Assembly: GCA_036936605.1 (NCBI GenBank)
Contig: JAUPFV010000002.1
Span: 196,873,273 to 196,937,272 of the forward strand
From: Limnanthes douglasii subsp. nivea
Taxonomy: Eukaryota > Streptophyta > Magnoliopsida > Brassicales > Limnanthaceae
Direction: 5' to 3'
Length of the DNA stretch: 64,000 nucleotides
How positions within the stretch are numbered: the stretch's first letter is position 1; each line of letters opens with the position of its first letter. Below are positions 21,195 to 32,469 of this stretch, piece after piece. The notes beneath the pieces were generated by a model. The model ran no database searches and was not told the origin of the DNA. It worked only from the letters and a program-made list of their open reading frames with translations. The position numbers and the translations under genes are program-made.

Positions 21195-24100
21195 GTGGAA
21201 AACTTCAAATATTCGACCAAATTTTGCTTTGAAGTGCTTCGAGTTCAGAAGGTAGCATCCTCGTCTCCTCTTCTGCACCGGAAAATGCAGTACCGCCTCT
21301 TCTCCTCCGCTATCAAAACCCTAAACCACAGCAAAAAGTGGAGCATCAAACAAGTCACCAAACCAAACTTCAGCGACGCCGTCGAAGAACTCAAGTCCCA
21401 GATAAACTCATCCGATTTCATCGCTGTCTCTTTTCAAACCACCGGCTCATTCGCTGCCACATGGCACCGTGTCTCTCCTTTCGACACGCCGCAAACGGCT
21501 TACCTCAAAGCCAAACACGCAGCCGACCGTTTCCAGATCCTCCAGTTCGCCGTCTGTCCTTTCTCTGTTCACGCCTCCTCTAAAATCACCGCCCATCCGT
21601 ACGACTCCCTCTCTTTCGGTTTTGAATTATTTTTCGATGTTTTTCAATTTATGTCTGCTCTTCTAAAGTTTTGCGTTCTTCTGTTGCAGGTATAATTTTC
21701 ATTTGTTCCCTAGAGATGAAATGAAGTTAGGGATGCCATCGTATAGTTTTTCATGCCAGGTTTCGAACTTGATGGCTATGGCTAGAGAAGGGTTTGATTT
21801 CAATGCCTGCATATATGAGGGTACTTAATAAGCATCTCTCGTTAATCTCTGTAGAAATAAAACGAATTTGCTACTTTCTTCTGTGTATCACTCAGGTTCA
21901 AATGTAAGGTTTTGAAGTTGTGCCTAAGCTCACATGTATGGCTCTGGTTAAAGAAGGAATAGAAATAAAATTTGAAGGACATTGTAAAAATGAAGTTCTA
22001 AGTAGTGAAAAAGGCCATAGAGAAGTTATAGTGAAGAAGTAGCTTTTGTTTCAAGTATTTGAGGAGGAAATTTGTTAGTGGTTATGCATCCCCATCCCAA
22101 ACACATAATCAATTTCAGTTTTTTATTCGTACTTCCTTTTTCAAATTGAGTTTCCCCGATAGTTTATTCCTTGAGATAATTCATTGTCCTATGCATTCTG
22201 TCTCTTGACATGATGATTAGAGGAGTCTTATTCATTTTACTATTCAAATTGTAATAGGGATATCGTACTTGTCCAGAGCTCAGGAGTCTATGGCAAATTT
22301 CCGTGGAGGAAATCCGGTTCTTGCTGATTCTGTGATGAAATCTTCTTCTCCTCCTAGTGTAGCTGATTCAATTTTCATAGAAAGGACCAGATATAGCATT
22401 AAGTATTGGAAAAAAACCTGTACGCAATCCAGCTCAAATGCAGATGGTATTTCTCAAAGTCAAAACCAGTCAAGTCTCCACTAGGTTCCGTGGTTTTTTA
22501 TTTATCTAAGTTTCTTTGCTTCACTTTGTAGATGCTCTTGTGATATCTTTAAGGAAACTTGTAATGGGGAATCAGGATTACGGAGGAAGGCCTAGCATGA
22601 ATGTAGATGTTTGCAGTGAGCGCCAAGTGCAACTTGTTTTAGAGGTAGACTGTTTGATTTTATTTAAGAACTTGGGCACTTTTAGGATCTTGGATTGGAA
22701 TAAGAAAGGAGAAAAGTGAAGAGGAAGTAAAACGTGGAAAACAAATGAATATCTTATAAACTTTGATGATATAAAAGTATACACTAAAGACTCTCTCTTT
22801 TGAAAGTCAAATATTCAATATTATTTTTAGTTTTGGCAGAAGTAGACAAAATTCTCTTAACTTTTTCAAGTTAGTTGCTGACTTGAAATCTAGGTTTTGG
22901 TTGCTACAGATACTGTTAGAATTTTCCGACGAGCTTGTTCCTTTATTGATCCCTGCAAAAGGAGGAGGAACCCAGGCAGTTCGTGTTGTTTTGATGAGTT
23001 CAAACGAGGACAAGGATGTTTTTAAGGTTGTTAATGAGTTTTAGATTTTCTTTTATCAAAGCAATGTGCTATTCTCTGATTTGTCCATGTGGTTTGTTTT
23101 TCAGAGGGAGCTTCAGGATCTTCAAGCGGAACAAAATAGACGAGTTCGTGGTTTCCGAGAGGTGATCGATTTGATTTCTGCTTCACAGAAACCTCTTGTC
23201 TCCCAGAATTCCTTGAATGGTCTCTATCTTTAAACAAATAAACTCAATTAGAGCGCTTAGTGAGATCAATTTTTTGGTTGATCTAACTTGTAGACTTCAT
23301 AACATCTTATTTCTTATTATTGCAGACTTTACATTTCTTCATTCAAAATTCATTGCTCCCTTACCTCCTAACATAGACGAGTTCATCAGTTCTATGAACA
23401 CGGTGTTTCCTCACGTGCTCGATGTCAACTATTTAATGAAAGAAATTAGTCCTCTCAGAAGAGTCAATAATATACCTGCAGCTTTGTCCTACTTAAAGAA
23501 TCGGTTCTTTGCACCTGTTGACATGGAAATCTCAAACCCAGGTCAGCTAACGAATTTCATTTTCCTGTTATACATACGCTCCATATGGAGATTGAAAATA
23601 TGCTTGCTTCTTCTGTAAGCTCATTTTTATATACTATATTTAGATCTCATAAAACTTGAGTGGCGTATATAATTTTGATGATTTGATTCCATTCTTGAAT
23701 AGATAAAAATGGTAGCCAAATATCTATAGTAGGATTCTTTTGAATTTGGTGTTAAAATTCTTGTACTTTTGGAAGCTAAATTTTGTGTATTTATTTATCA
23801 ATCAGGTACAGTGAATCAGGGCCAGATTCACGGGCATAATGTGACAATGATATGCCAATTGTTTGTGAAACTGTGCTCCATTCTGAAAATTGATCCAACT
23901 TCAATCCAGTCTAGCGGTAAATTCCAGGCTTCGGCAATTAAAGAGTATGCTAATTTTTCTATTTCATACCCTGTTGATCTTGAGGAGCCAGTAGATCAAG
24001 ATGTCCAAGTCTGGACTAACAACACCAGGAAAGTTAGCTGTGAAAATTTGGTTTTTCTATGGGGTTTCGGAGGTAGTATGTCTGCTGGAAAACTGAAGAG

Positions 24101-24464
24101 CTTGCTTCAGGGATCCCATAAAGTTTTTGTGGAAGAATTTGATGTGCGTTTTGTCGACAAGAGCTGTGCCATCGTAGTGTTTTGGCAGCCCGGTTTTTCT
24201 GAAACATTTTTGAATTTACTTAACAGTGAACAAGAACTTAGTGGTCCACTAAAGGACATCGTCGCTGAAGGCTTGAGAGCAGGGGGTTATGAGGCTTACA
24301 AGAGAGCCTGCAAGTTGGGTTTATGGGGCACAAATTTAGCTGATTCGTTGGACAAAGCAATAGAAGCTGCCGTATCCGACTGTCAACTAGAGGCTGATTC
24401 CAACACAAAGTCATCAGAAATATACTGGTGCAGCGAGTCGGTGATAAATTTTGATGATCTTTGA
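21195..24464 (+). CDS. PARN-like (CAF1-family) poly(A) ribonuclease homologue, probable pseudoenzyme
   Basis: Eight exons join in frame: 21195-21598, 21690-21820, 22258-22446, 22532-22644, 22910-23026, 23105-23219, 23326-23541 and 23806-24464. All introns are GT-AG, and the total is 1944 bases (647 residues plus stop). A second in-frame ATG at 21285 (MQYRLFSSAIKTLNHSKKWS) looks like a mitochondrial targeting start and may be the true one, giving 617 residues. The protein matches the plant PARN/AHG2-like family along its length (QVTKPNFSDAVEELK, RFQILQFAVCPF, FLHSKFIAPLPPNIDEF). Active PARN enzymes shorten poly(A) tails using a DEDD site. Here the D-x-E motif reads AVSFQTTG (Ser79, Gln81). Asp357 (LNDFTFLH) is kept. 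The last Asp aligns with Thr442 in IHGHNVT. So it is probably catalytically dead, with an RNA-binding or regulatory role (inference). Confidence 0.88.
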
Positions 24465-25004
24465 GGTGTGTGTTGTATCGTGAACTGTCGGGTCAGGGCT
24501 GCTTTCGACACTGTAGGGCAGCGCAAACTTTTTAGTACCAAAGATCTCACTGACCTCTCCATGAAAGATCTCTGAATCTTGGTTTGGTAACAGTTATGGA
24601 TCTTTTTGATTCTTGGTTCGCTGTTGTGGGGTTGACGACTCCAGCCATGGATAGCTATCAGGTTAGGATTTTTGTACATCCAGATGATACTGAAATCTTT
24701 TAGCAATATAGAGTTGAGTTGGCAATTTTTCAGACGCATTAAAATTATTTGCCTGTGGTCATGTATTATTAGGCAGACAATTAGTTTTAACTTAGTTAGG
24801 AGCTCAGTATTAACCTGTAACATTCAGATATATATCCATTTATTTTCCTTTTTACCTTATAGTCTACTACATATCATAATCAATAATGGAAAATTTACTG
24901 TTCTTTCCAGTAACCGCCAGTGTAGAGTTGTCATGTTTCTTATTACAGCAAAACAAAAGAAGTAAATGGTGACAACATCTTAAAAATTAACTGTGACCCG
25001 TACA
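24465..25004. other. 3' flank of the PARN-like gene
   Basis: No gene is seen. The first few hundred bases are the probable 3' UTR. An AATAATGGAAAA-type A-rich element near 24884 could serve polyadenylation, but no strong signal decides it. Confidence 0.4.
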
Positions 25005-25221
25005 TAGGGGTAGACAGTCCAGGTCGGTTCGGGGTTTGACCAAAACCCGAACCAGATCGATTTCATAATTTTGGTCCGGAAACTGTCTTAAATTTTTTTA
25101 GAACCAATTTGATCCGATTGGGTATGGTCCAAACTGGTCCCCAACCGGGTTTGAATCTTTCCGTTTTCGGAAAATGTATGACACTCGTAATGATATATTT
25201 CAAACCGGGTCTGGACCCCAA
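25005..25221. mobile_element. Possible hAT-like remnant
   Basis: The stretch begins TAGGGGTAGACAG and ends with CTGGACCCCAA. Between them are GGTCGGTTCGGG, CCCGAACC and AACCGGG motifs resembling the sub-terminal arrays of the hAT elements in this window. No target duplication is visible, so it may be a fragment or an unrelated repeat. Confidence 0.3.
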
Positions 25222-25429
25222 AATTATTTGAGAACAGGGTCCTTCCAGTAACTGCTGTAATATGTCAATGTCAGTTCAATATTTGCTCAATGTCTTTCCT
25301 TAGATATGTCAGCTCAATATTTGCTGTCTTTCCTTATTACTAACTTGATGTGAGAAATCGGTTGTGTTCAGTTGTTTGTTACTGTACAATATGTTCGAGA
25401 CTGGAATCAGGATTGTTTCAAAGACAATT

Positions 25430-25640
25430 CAATACAGACCCTTAAAAACAGAATTAGGAAAGAATAATATTAAGAATAGCGGACTATTATATCATAATAT
25501 ACCTCTTATCTTTAGTAGCCTTATAAATTTCCTAATCCATAAGGATTCAATTCTTATATAAATGTAAGCCTAGTTCTATTATAATAATGAAGTATCAATA
25601 AAGAAAAGACAACCCAATCGTAACCTCACTCACAAAATCT
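25430..25640 (+). repeat. LTR-like sequence before the eIF3e retrocopy
   Basis: AATTAGGAAAG, TTTCCTAATCC, a TATA-like CTTATATAAATG near 25554 and CAATAAAG near 25595 together resemble the 3' half of a copia-type LTR. A similar order of words occurs after the pseudogene at 26870-27005. The borders are not defined. Confidence 0.35.
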
Positions 25641-25695
25641 ATATTTTCACACTCTCTTCTGTTTAGGGTTTGCGAATCTCTTCTCTTCTGCTATC

Positions 25696-26745
25696 ATGGC
25701 TAACTACCATATGACCCCTTGTTTAGCATTAAACCTGGACAGACATCTTGTTTTCCCTCTGCGCCAATGAGCAGATCCTCAAATCAAACATCGAGCTTTT
25801 GAACAAGACCAACATGGTTAATTACGCCATGGAAATCCACAAGTATCTAACACACCGAAGACGTGCCGCAAAATATGGTGGATAGGAGGACAGAGGTGGT
25901 TGCTAGGCTCAAGGCTCTGGAGGAGTCGGCATCGCCACTCGTCATTTTCCTTCAGAACCCAGTGCTGTCCAGGAGTTGAGGGATGACAAGCACTACAATC
26001 TCCAGATACTCAATGAACGTTATCAGATTAGTTCTGCCCAGATTGAAGCCTTATACCAGTATGCAAAGTTCTAATGTGAATGTGGGAACTACTCAGGTGA
26101 GGAAGCCTATTTGTATCAATACAAGAATTCCGCCTCACCTATTTGGATCAGTGTCTTTATATCTTCTTTAATGGACAGACACTGATCATTGTCCTCTTTA
26201 CTCAGGACAAGTATTTAAATGCCATACAAACTAGTGCTTCTCATGCGTTACCTTGCAAGTGCCTTCATTGTCAACAAGAGGAGAAGACTATTACAGAGTT
26301 TCTGGCATGTGTCTATGTGAAGTATGATTTTGATAGGGCGCCAAAGAAGATGAGAGAGTGTGAAGAAGTGATAGTTAACGACCCTTCCCTTGGAAAACGA
26401 GTTGAAGACTGAAACTATCTTACAATACCTTTGAACGAGGAGTTTCTTGAAAATGCCCGCCTATTTATATTCGAGATTTACTGTTGGATCCATCGGCACA
26501 TTGACATGACTGTGCTTTCTGAGAAATTAAATATGAATGTCGACGAAGATGAGAGATGGATTCTGAATCTTATCCAAGGCTCAAAACTCGATACTAAGAT
26601 TTACTCTGAGTTGGGGACTCTCATCATGGAGGCCAATCAACCCAATGTGTATGAGCAGTTAATAGACCACACCAAAACACTTTCAGGACGCACTTACAAG
26701 TTAGTAAACCAAGTTCGAAAACATTCACCACAAACTGCCCGATAA
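25696..26745 (+). pseudogene. TIF3E1: Retrocopy pseudogene of eIF3 subunit e (INT6)
   Basis: The parent protein is subunit e of translation initiation factor 3. The copy starts ATGGCTAACTACCATATG and reads MANYHMTPC, then LNLDRHLVF. Fragments in several frames follow: NIELLNKTNMVNYAMEIHKY, MVDRRTEVVARLKALEE, LNERYQISSAQIEALYQYAK, DKYLNAIQT, ITEFLACVYVKYDFDRAPKK, FLENARLFIFEIYCW, ILNLIQGSKLDTKI and QPNVYEQLIDHTKTLSGRTY. There are no introns, so it arose from spliced mRNA. A central block (after GNYSGEEAYLYQYK) is deleted, and frameshifts and stops break the rest. It is not functional as eIF3e. Confidence 0.92.
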
Positions 26746-26869
26746 GGTCTTTAGTTGTGAGGGCACAAGCTAGTGAACCCGAGAGCTTTATATCAGTCTT
26801 CTGCTTCATTTCCCTTGTACTGGAGTTAAGATGATACCTAGAATTTGAGAATCTTTTACTGTTGTTTTT

Positions 26870-27005
26870 TCTTTATTAGTTAGGATTGGTATATTATATT
26901 TCCTATTTGTCTTCCAATACGAGGATTCCAGTTCTACGATGAGTTAGTTCCTATATAAATGTAATTTTAATGGCTCTATTAGATTAATAAATATTTTGCT
27001 TTCTT
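26870..27005 (+). repeat. LTR-like sequence after the eIF3e retrocopy
   Basis: TTAGTTAGGATTGG, TTTCCTATTTGT, CTATATAAATGTAA and GATTAATAAATA occur in the order found in many copia LTRs. It shares TATATAAATGTAA and neighbouring words with 25555-25570. It could instead be the retrocopy's own 3' UTR. Confidence 0.3.
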
Positions 27006-27128
27006 ACACAGACAAGCACATTTCTGAACTGGTTAACTGCTAACACTAAATGAGTCAGGACACGTTAAGGCAAACAGAAAATCCGAGTCTTTGAATATGC
27101 ACAGAGTTGTCATGCAGTTACATACAAA

Positions 27129-30100
27129 CTAGAGAGATATACTGTTTGGGATTCCTTTTCCTGTTATACCTCCCTTTAATTTGACATCGGATGCATCAGG
27201 GTAAACAAGTTTGTAAGGAATTCCAGCAGGTCCTCTTCTGTTCTTAAGCTTATGATCTTGATTCATCTTTGAGATTTTTTTCTCTATCTTTTTGAGCTGC
27301 TGATTGAACTCCTTGAAACTCTGCAGAACCTCATCATTGTCTGTCCAGTTTGCCTTTGATCTCTGACCCAGGTACACTTCTTCAGATACATGCCGGGACA
27401 TAACCTCCATCACTGTTATGCCAAGTGCTGCTTCATATCTATCGGGCAACATTTTGAGAAAGTACTTGTCTGGATCGCTTAAGAACTCAGCAAATTCCAT
27501 TGTACCTGTAAGCGGTGTTTTTTTAGTTTAGTCTTGCGGTGTTCTGACTATCACAGCGTAATTAAAGTAGTAAGTATGCGGACTATTTTTTCAAGAAAAT
27601 ACTTGAGTGAATATTTTCTTGATAATATTACCTTCCATAGGAATGAACTTTCGACATAATGTAGGCCGGTTGGGAGGATAACCGTTATATGCATACTGGC
27701 CAAAGTTCACGGCAGCATGAAGGCCAGATGCAGTCCATATGAGAGTTGTTAGAGTTTTTATTAGGTCTGTACGCTCTCTAATATCATACCACCATGTCTC
27801 ATTGCATTTATCACCGTGACCAACATTCCGAATTTCTGACCACCATGCCTGGATTTCTTGGTCAGAAGCGATGGAATTGTCGTCCTTGTAAAAGATTTTG
27901 CAGAATTTTGTGACCCAGGTTTGAGTAGCACTCCAAATCGCAAGTCCATCTGCAGCATACGGATAATCTTGAAAGAGGAGCTCCACACCGGCTGGACTAT
28001 CCGGGGATTCAAGGGCCATTTTTCTATGACATGATTGACCATAATAGGGTCAGGCGTTTTAGAAAATCTAAGTGAATAGGGAAATTTTATAAGAAATGCC
28101 TTCATTTCTGTTTGGTAGTAGGGGAAAATATTAAATGAGTTACCATCTAAACAGAGAGAAAACTAGTACCAGAAACTTTCCATGATGAAAATTAGTATAC
28201 TACAGTAGTTCTTGAAACAATACGATATGAGAAAAGAATACCTCTTTAGAAGATCATTTGGGAGAGCTTGTTCATCAAGTCTCCATGTTTTATAGAGCTC
28301 AGAAGACAAATCCATGGAAACTTTTCCTGAAAATAATACTTTCTCAAAAATTCCTCCCGATTTAGTAAGGCAACTTCGAGCCAATGCATTTATATGCATA
28401 GTGTCTTTGAAATGAGGATCCAGCAGCCGATGAATTGGGTGAATTATACTTAACTGCCTTTTTGTCGCAATGATGAATGGTTCGACTACTGCATGAGTAT
28501 GTAACCTAGAAAATGCTTCACATATTATACCTCAGCATATTTGTATATCGAAATTGACTTCTCAAAATAACTGTGTAGTTCAAAGAGAAACTGATTGGCT
28601 CACCAATGACTGACTAGTTGATGGTAACCAGAATCATTAGCTGCAACATGAGCTTTTGCCATCTGCCAGAGTGCTGCTTCACTGCCCTCTTTTGCTGGAA
28701 GAAGCACTCTATTGATCTCTTGGCCGTCAAAGGCTCCAGGCAAGGTCAGTTCAATTGCCAGTGGCTTTAATGTGCCATCATTTCTTAAAAAGAGTAGCGT
28801 TCGAGAAGCATAAGCGCAAATGCCATTCGTATTTATTCTGCTTAAAAAGGGCATTAGATAGTCGTGGTGATCGAGAATGAATATCCTCCATTGCTGCATT
28901 GCCTGCAATGATGATAATTGTTTGGCGTTACCTAATTTGGTTACCTCGTGGTCATGTAAGTGTTATACTGTGATGGTTACCTGGTAAATAGTTAGGCTGT
29001 CAAGGTTGTGCTCTATTTGCGACTCCATTATCGAACTTGTTATTCCATTTCGACTTCTAGGTGGGAATTCCTGTAATAAGACAAATTACTCCATCCGATC
29101 CAAAATAAGTGTTGAAATACAGAATTTGACTGGTTACGGCAAAGAGAGTTGCTGAATTAGCCATGACATGATGGTGTAGTAAGTACCTGCAGGGCTCGAA
29201 TTAGTGTTGGGTTGACTCCAGCAAGCATTTGACGCCCAAACTCCTCATCATCCATCCATGCCAGCTCATTATCTAAAGAAAGTAAAAAAAAAAAAATGTA
29301 TCAGTCATTATTGGTCCTTTTCATAGAGAAATAAGAATAAATAAATCATGGTATAGGCTGCATTACTTGCTACAATCTGTGGCAGAGGGAATCTCATTGG
29401 GCACACTTTGCTTGCATGGCTGATTTCTTTGAAGAGCTCGAAAGGGAGGAATTTCATGAGTAACTCTGCTGTCTCTTCCTCCACTGCTTCGTTTCTGTTA
29501 TTAGAAAATAACCCGAGTATCTCATCAAATGACTGAAAGTTTTTTGAATCTTCATGTAGTAATGACTTAGCTTCAGGAACAACGAAGTGCAAAATAGCCT
29601 GTAATGCATTTCCTATGAACTCAGACATTTTCTCCGGGCTAAATCTCTCGTCTGGGGGTACATATACGTCCAATTTTACCATTTCCTGCTGGCTCCCAGT
29701 TTGAACTATGTTGATGATTTAATATTAGTAGCAGAACATGAATCTATTTGCAGTAGATATAGATATATGAATACCATTTTTGCAATGTCGATTCCCTGTT
29801 CTTCCCCTACGAGGATATGGGTGCGATCGCGAACCACCTAGGATAGGTCTTTGGTGTTCGGGGCCTTTTCCAGGGTCACCAAGATCATTGTAGTTATCAT
29901 AATCATAAATCCGGTCCCATTCGTTTCTCTCTCCAGTTCCACTTCCCCTCAAGCTAATTAGCTCTTCTTTTCGCAATAGTACAAGTGCACGAGGTGTTTC
30001 ACTTGGAAGATAGCTCTGCCACAAGAAAAACACGCATATTATGCATAAGATTGAGACTAAAATAGCAAAATTTGATGAGATCTTTTACTTCTACTTTTAT

Positions 30101-30744
30101 AATTGCAACTCACTGTGTTCGAAAAGAAAATCCTACTGGCTTTAGTCTGTTGGACAGGGTAAACCCAAGAGTTGCAGGTGAAGTGGATAAGCTGATCACA
30201 AGGAGTTTGAAGAGTTGCAGATCGAAGAAAGAATTTATGTTTAAGTTGGTTTTCTATGATAAAAGCTCCGGGGATCCCAAAATCTTCCTCAACACTAAAA
30301 TTTATACCATAAGTTGTTTTTCTTCCATTATGCTCAGTGCTCTTTTTGCGCTTGAGGTATGCCTTTGCACTTAACTTCCCGTTGCCGGTTTCTATGACAT
30401 ACAGATTCAAAATAAAATATATAGAGCTAAATATGAAAGTTTATATCTTATCGACATGTAAATCTTTGTTACAATAAATCAATAATTTTTCTTTGTGATA
30501 TATATACTAACAATGTTAACTAGAATCGTGGTGAGATAGAAGGACAACACTTACTTGTGTCCACTTTTGTTCTACTGTAGATCTGAACACAGACTGATTT
30601 TCCAGGACTCGACTGACTGGAGTTGTGATCAATAACAATATCGCCTTTGATAATCATACATGGTTCCTTTGTTTGATTAGTGATAATTCCATAGACTTTG
30701 TGGAAATATTCGTGCAGCTTAGAACAAATGTTGTGTTGTTCCAT
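27129..30744 (-). CDS. LOX: Lipoxygenase, probable cytosolic linoleate 9S-type
   Basis: Ten exons on the minus strand join in frame: 30744-30555, 30391-30114, 30015-29775, 29705-29367, 29272-29187, 29070-28981, 28902-28604, 28505-28242, 28023-27632 and 27505-27129. All introns are GT-AG, giving 851 residues, the usual plant LOX length. It adds oxygen to linoleic or linolenic acid to start oxylipin synthesis. A PLAT/LH2 domain comes first (to about residue 155, NSWVYP), then the catalytic domain. The iron ligands are His507, His512 (SHWLHTH), His698 and Asn702 (HAAVNFGQ). The first-to-third ligand spacing of 191 equals that of soybean LOX1. Ala550 (INALAR) predicts an S product. The regiospecificity site reads EKVLF without a bulky His or Phe, favouring 9-LOX. 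There is no transit peptide. The last residue is Leu instead of the usual Ile. Confidence 0.93.
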
Positions 30745-30945
30745 TTTATTTTCTGAGTTTTTCTCCTTTGTCTTTGTCAATGAGACATACACATTGATCA
30801 GCACAATTAAACTAGTTGGAAAAAAGGCATGCACATAACATGCTTCTTTGCTTGCCTTTGATTTTGGACTTTGAATCTAATACATTGCTTCTATTTTGAG
30901 GCGTTCAGTACTTTGAGTTTAAATATTAGCTTTTCATATTTGAGA

Positions 30946-30954
30946 TATTTATAG
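30946..30954 (-). promoter_or_regulatory. TATA box of the lipoxygenase gene
   Basis: CTATAAATA on the minus strand lies about 200 bases upstream of the LOX start codon at 30744, a sensible core-promoter distance. Confidence 0.45.
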
Positions 30955-32314
30955 GAGCTTTATTTACCTTCAAGAACCTACCATATTTTGGAAAATGTAC
31001 GAGAATAAGGAACATCGACTAAGATATGAATTAGTTACATATTTCTGCTAATATATAATGATTTGATCTAACAAGATAATTACCAAATTTGACAACCATT
31101 TCAATTTTTTGTTAAACAATACAATTTCAAGTGACTCTTTGTTAAGGCGATTTCATTTCAACCTAACTAATTTGCTTGCGAAATGGAGGCCGTGAGTCCT
31201 TAGCCAACTTCTCTTTTACAAAAGTCCTTTTGGTATTTCTGGCTCAATGGTCAAAACTTGACATAAGCACAGTGAACCAGGAGGCTCATGTTGGAGTAGG
31301 AGTAGTATTGGATGGAGGGAAAGATGATGCACACCCGCATGTCCATGGTGCTTTTTGATTTCTATAACTATTTGAGAAACTTCTTTCTTGGTTTCAAAGT
31401 CTTTCTAGTTCTAGTTCTAGTTCTAGTTCTAGTTCTAGTTCTTGCGCTTATGTAGGCATTGTCTTTGGCAGCTCAATATCTTATCTTCAATTTACTTAAT
31501 TTGCTCGAAGCATTGACCGACAAGAGTGTTTATGGTGCATATGTGGCGCTACCTTTTGACCCTATTTGTTGTACAGGTAGAAAGATTGGGTATGAGCGAT
31601 GGATATGTTTTATATAATAGCAGAAAGATTGTATCTAATGAGGTAAGGATATGTTTAAATAAGAAGAGCCAAGAGTACGAATAATTTGCATTACGTAGGT
31701 TCTTTTGACAAGAGGGCGATGAGAGTAGTGATTGTTTTCAGGTCCTAGATTCCAGCATCCATGGAGTGGAGCTTCAAAAGTTTTGCCTTGGGATGGCAAA
31801 AAACATTTTTCACTATGGAATCTAGTATGGGAGTAACTGAAGTAAGGGTAGTTGGTGTATGGGCTTATTATTTGTGGCATATTGACATTGAGTTTTTTGA
31901 CTTGGACTTCCACGACAATTGGTTCAAGAAATTCGGTTAAACTTGAGTGACGCATATTATACTAGCAACCTTTCTGCTTCATTTATTCCATACGTTTTCA
32001 TGAGCCTGAAGCTCAAAAACTTACAACTGAGGGATAAAACTGGGTAGGAGTAGTTCTAACAAAGAAGAAGAAAATCAAAAAGCAAAATCAACCCAACTCA
32101 GATCATCACATTTCGATCAACAACAACAAGACAACCAAAATCCTGAGTGATCCCACAAAACGAAAGAGCAGCAAGTGATCTGGAGTTGGCATATGAGATT
32201 AATTCAAATGAGCATATAAATTCGACTAAATTCAAGCAGCACTGCACATTCTAAGTATACCTGCACATTTATCTAATTAAGCATGGTCTTAACTGCATAT
32301 GCACATAAACGATC
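30955..32314. other. Upstream flank of the lipoxygenase gene, no supported gene
   Basis: I see no recognisable gene. A 60-residue frame at 31176-31358 and a 106-residue minus-strand frame at 31955-31635 match nothing I know and have no family signature. A hexanucleotide repeat is listed separately. This stretch probably includes distal LOX regulatory sequence. Confidence 0.5.
31404..31443. repeat. Hexanucleotide microsatellite (CTAGTT)n
   Basis: Six or more perfect tandem copies of CTAGTT lie in a row, ending in CTTGCG. Confidence 0.95.
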
Positions 32315-32469
32315 TTAAGATAGACCTAGCCACGCCTGGAAAAAGGAAAGTATCTCCTTCTGCTGGGCAAGAAAGCCTTCAGCTGTGCTGACATTGTGTT
32401 GTTCACGAGAAACATCTCGTTTCCTAAACTCTAGCTCCATCAGCTGGTTCATAATATAATCCTTTAGAG
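32315..32469 (-). pseudogene. Orphan terminal coding exon of an unidentified gene
   Basis: I do not recognise the gene. On the minus strand the stretch reads as about 51 residues ending in a stop: LKDYIMNQLMELEFRKRDVS, then EQHNVSTAEGFLAQQKEI and LSFFQAWLGLS. It is amphipathic and helix-rich with a coding look, and is preceded by a plausible AG acceptor at 32470-32471. An in-frame TGA sits just upstream, so it can only be coding if spliced. No other exon was found above 32480, where the sequence becomes AT-rich. It is probably the last exon of a gene now lost or truncated. Confidence 0.4.

Noticed and set aside
21905..22040. 44-codon open stretch in intron 2 of the PARN-like gene
   Set aside because: An in-frame stop precedes it directly, it matches no family, and exons 2 and 3 join in frame without it.
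28163..28399. Ser557 as the lipoxygenase stereochemistry residue
   Set aside because: Counting from the iron ligand His507 shows the determinant is Ala550 in INALAR, which is the normal S-type residue.
27500..30033. Separate small minus-strand genes
   Set aside because: They are single exons of one lipoxygenase gene. All splice in frame to 851 residues.
31176..31358. Possible first exon of a glutamate receptor-like gene (VGVGVVLDGG)
   Set aside because: The match is limited to a few residues and no downstream receptor sequence exists.
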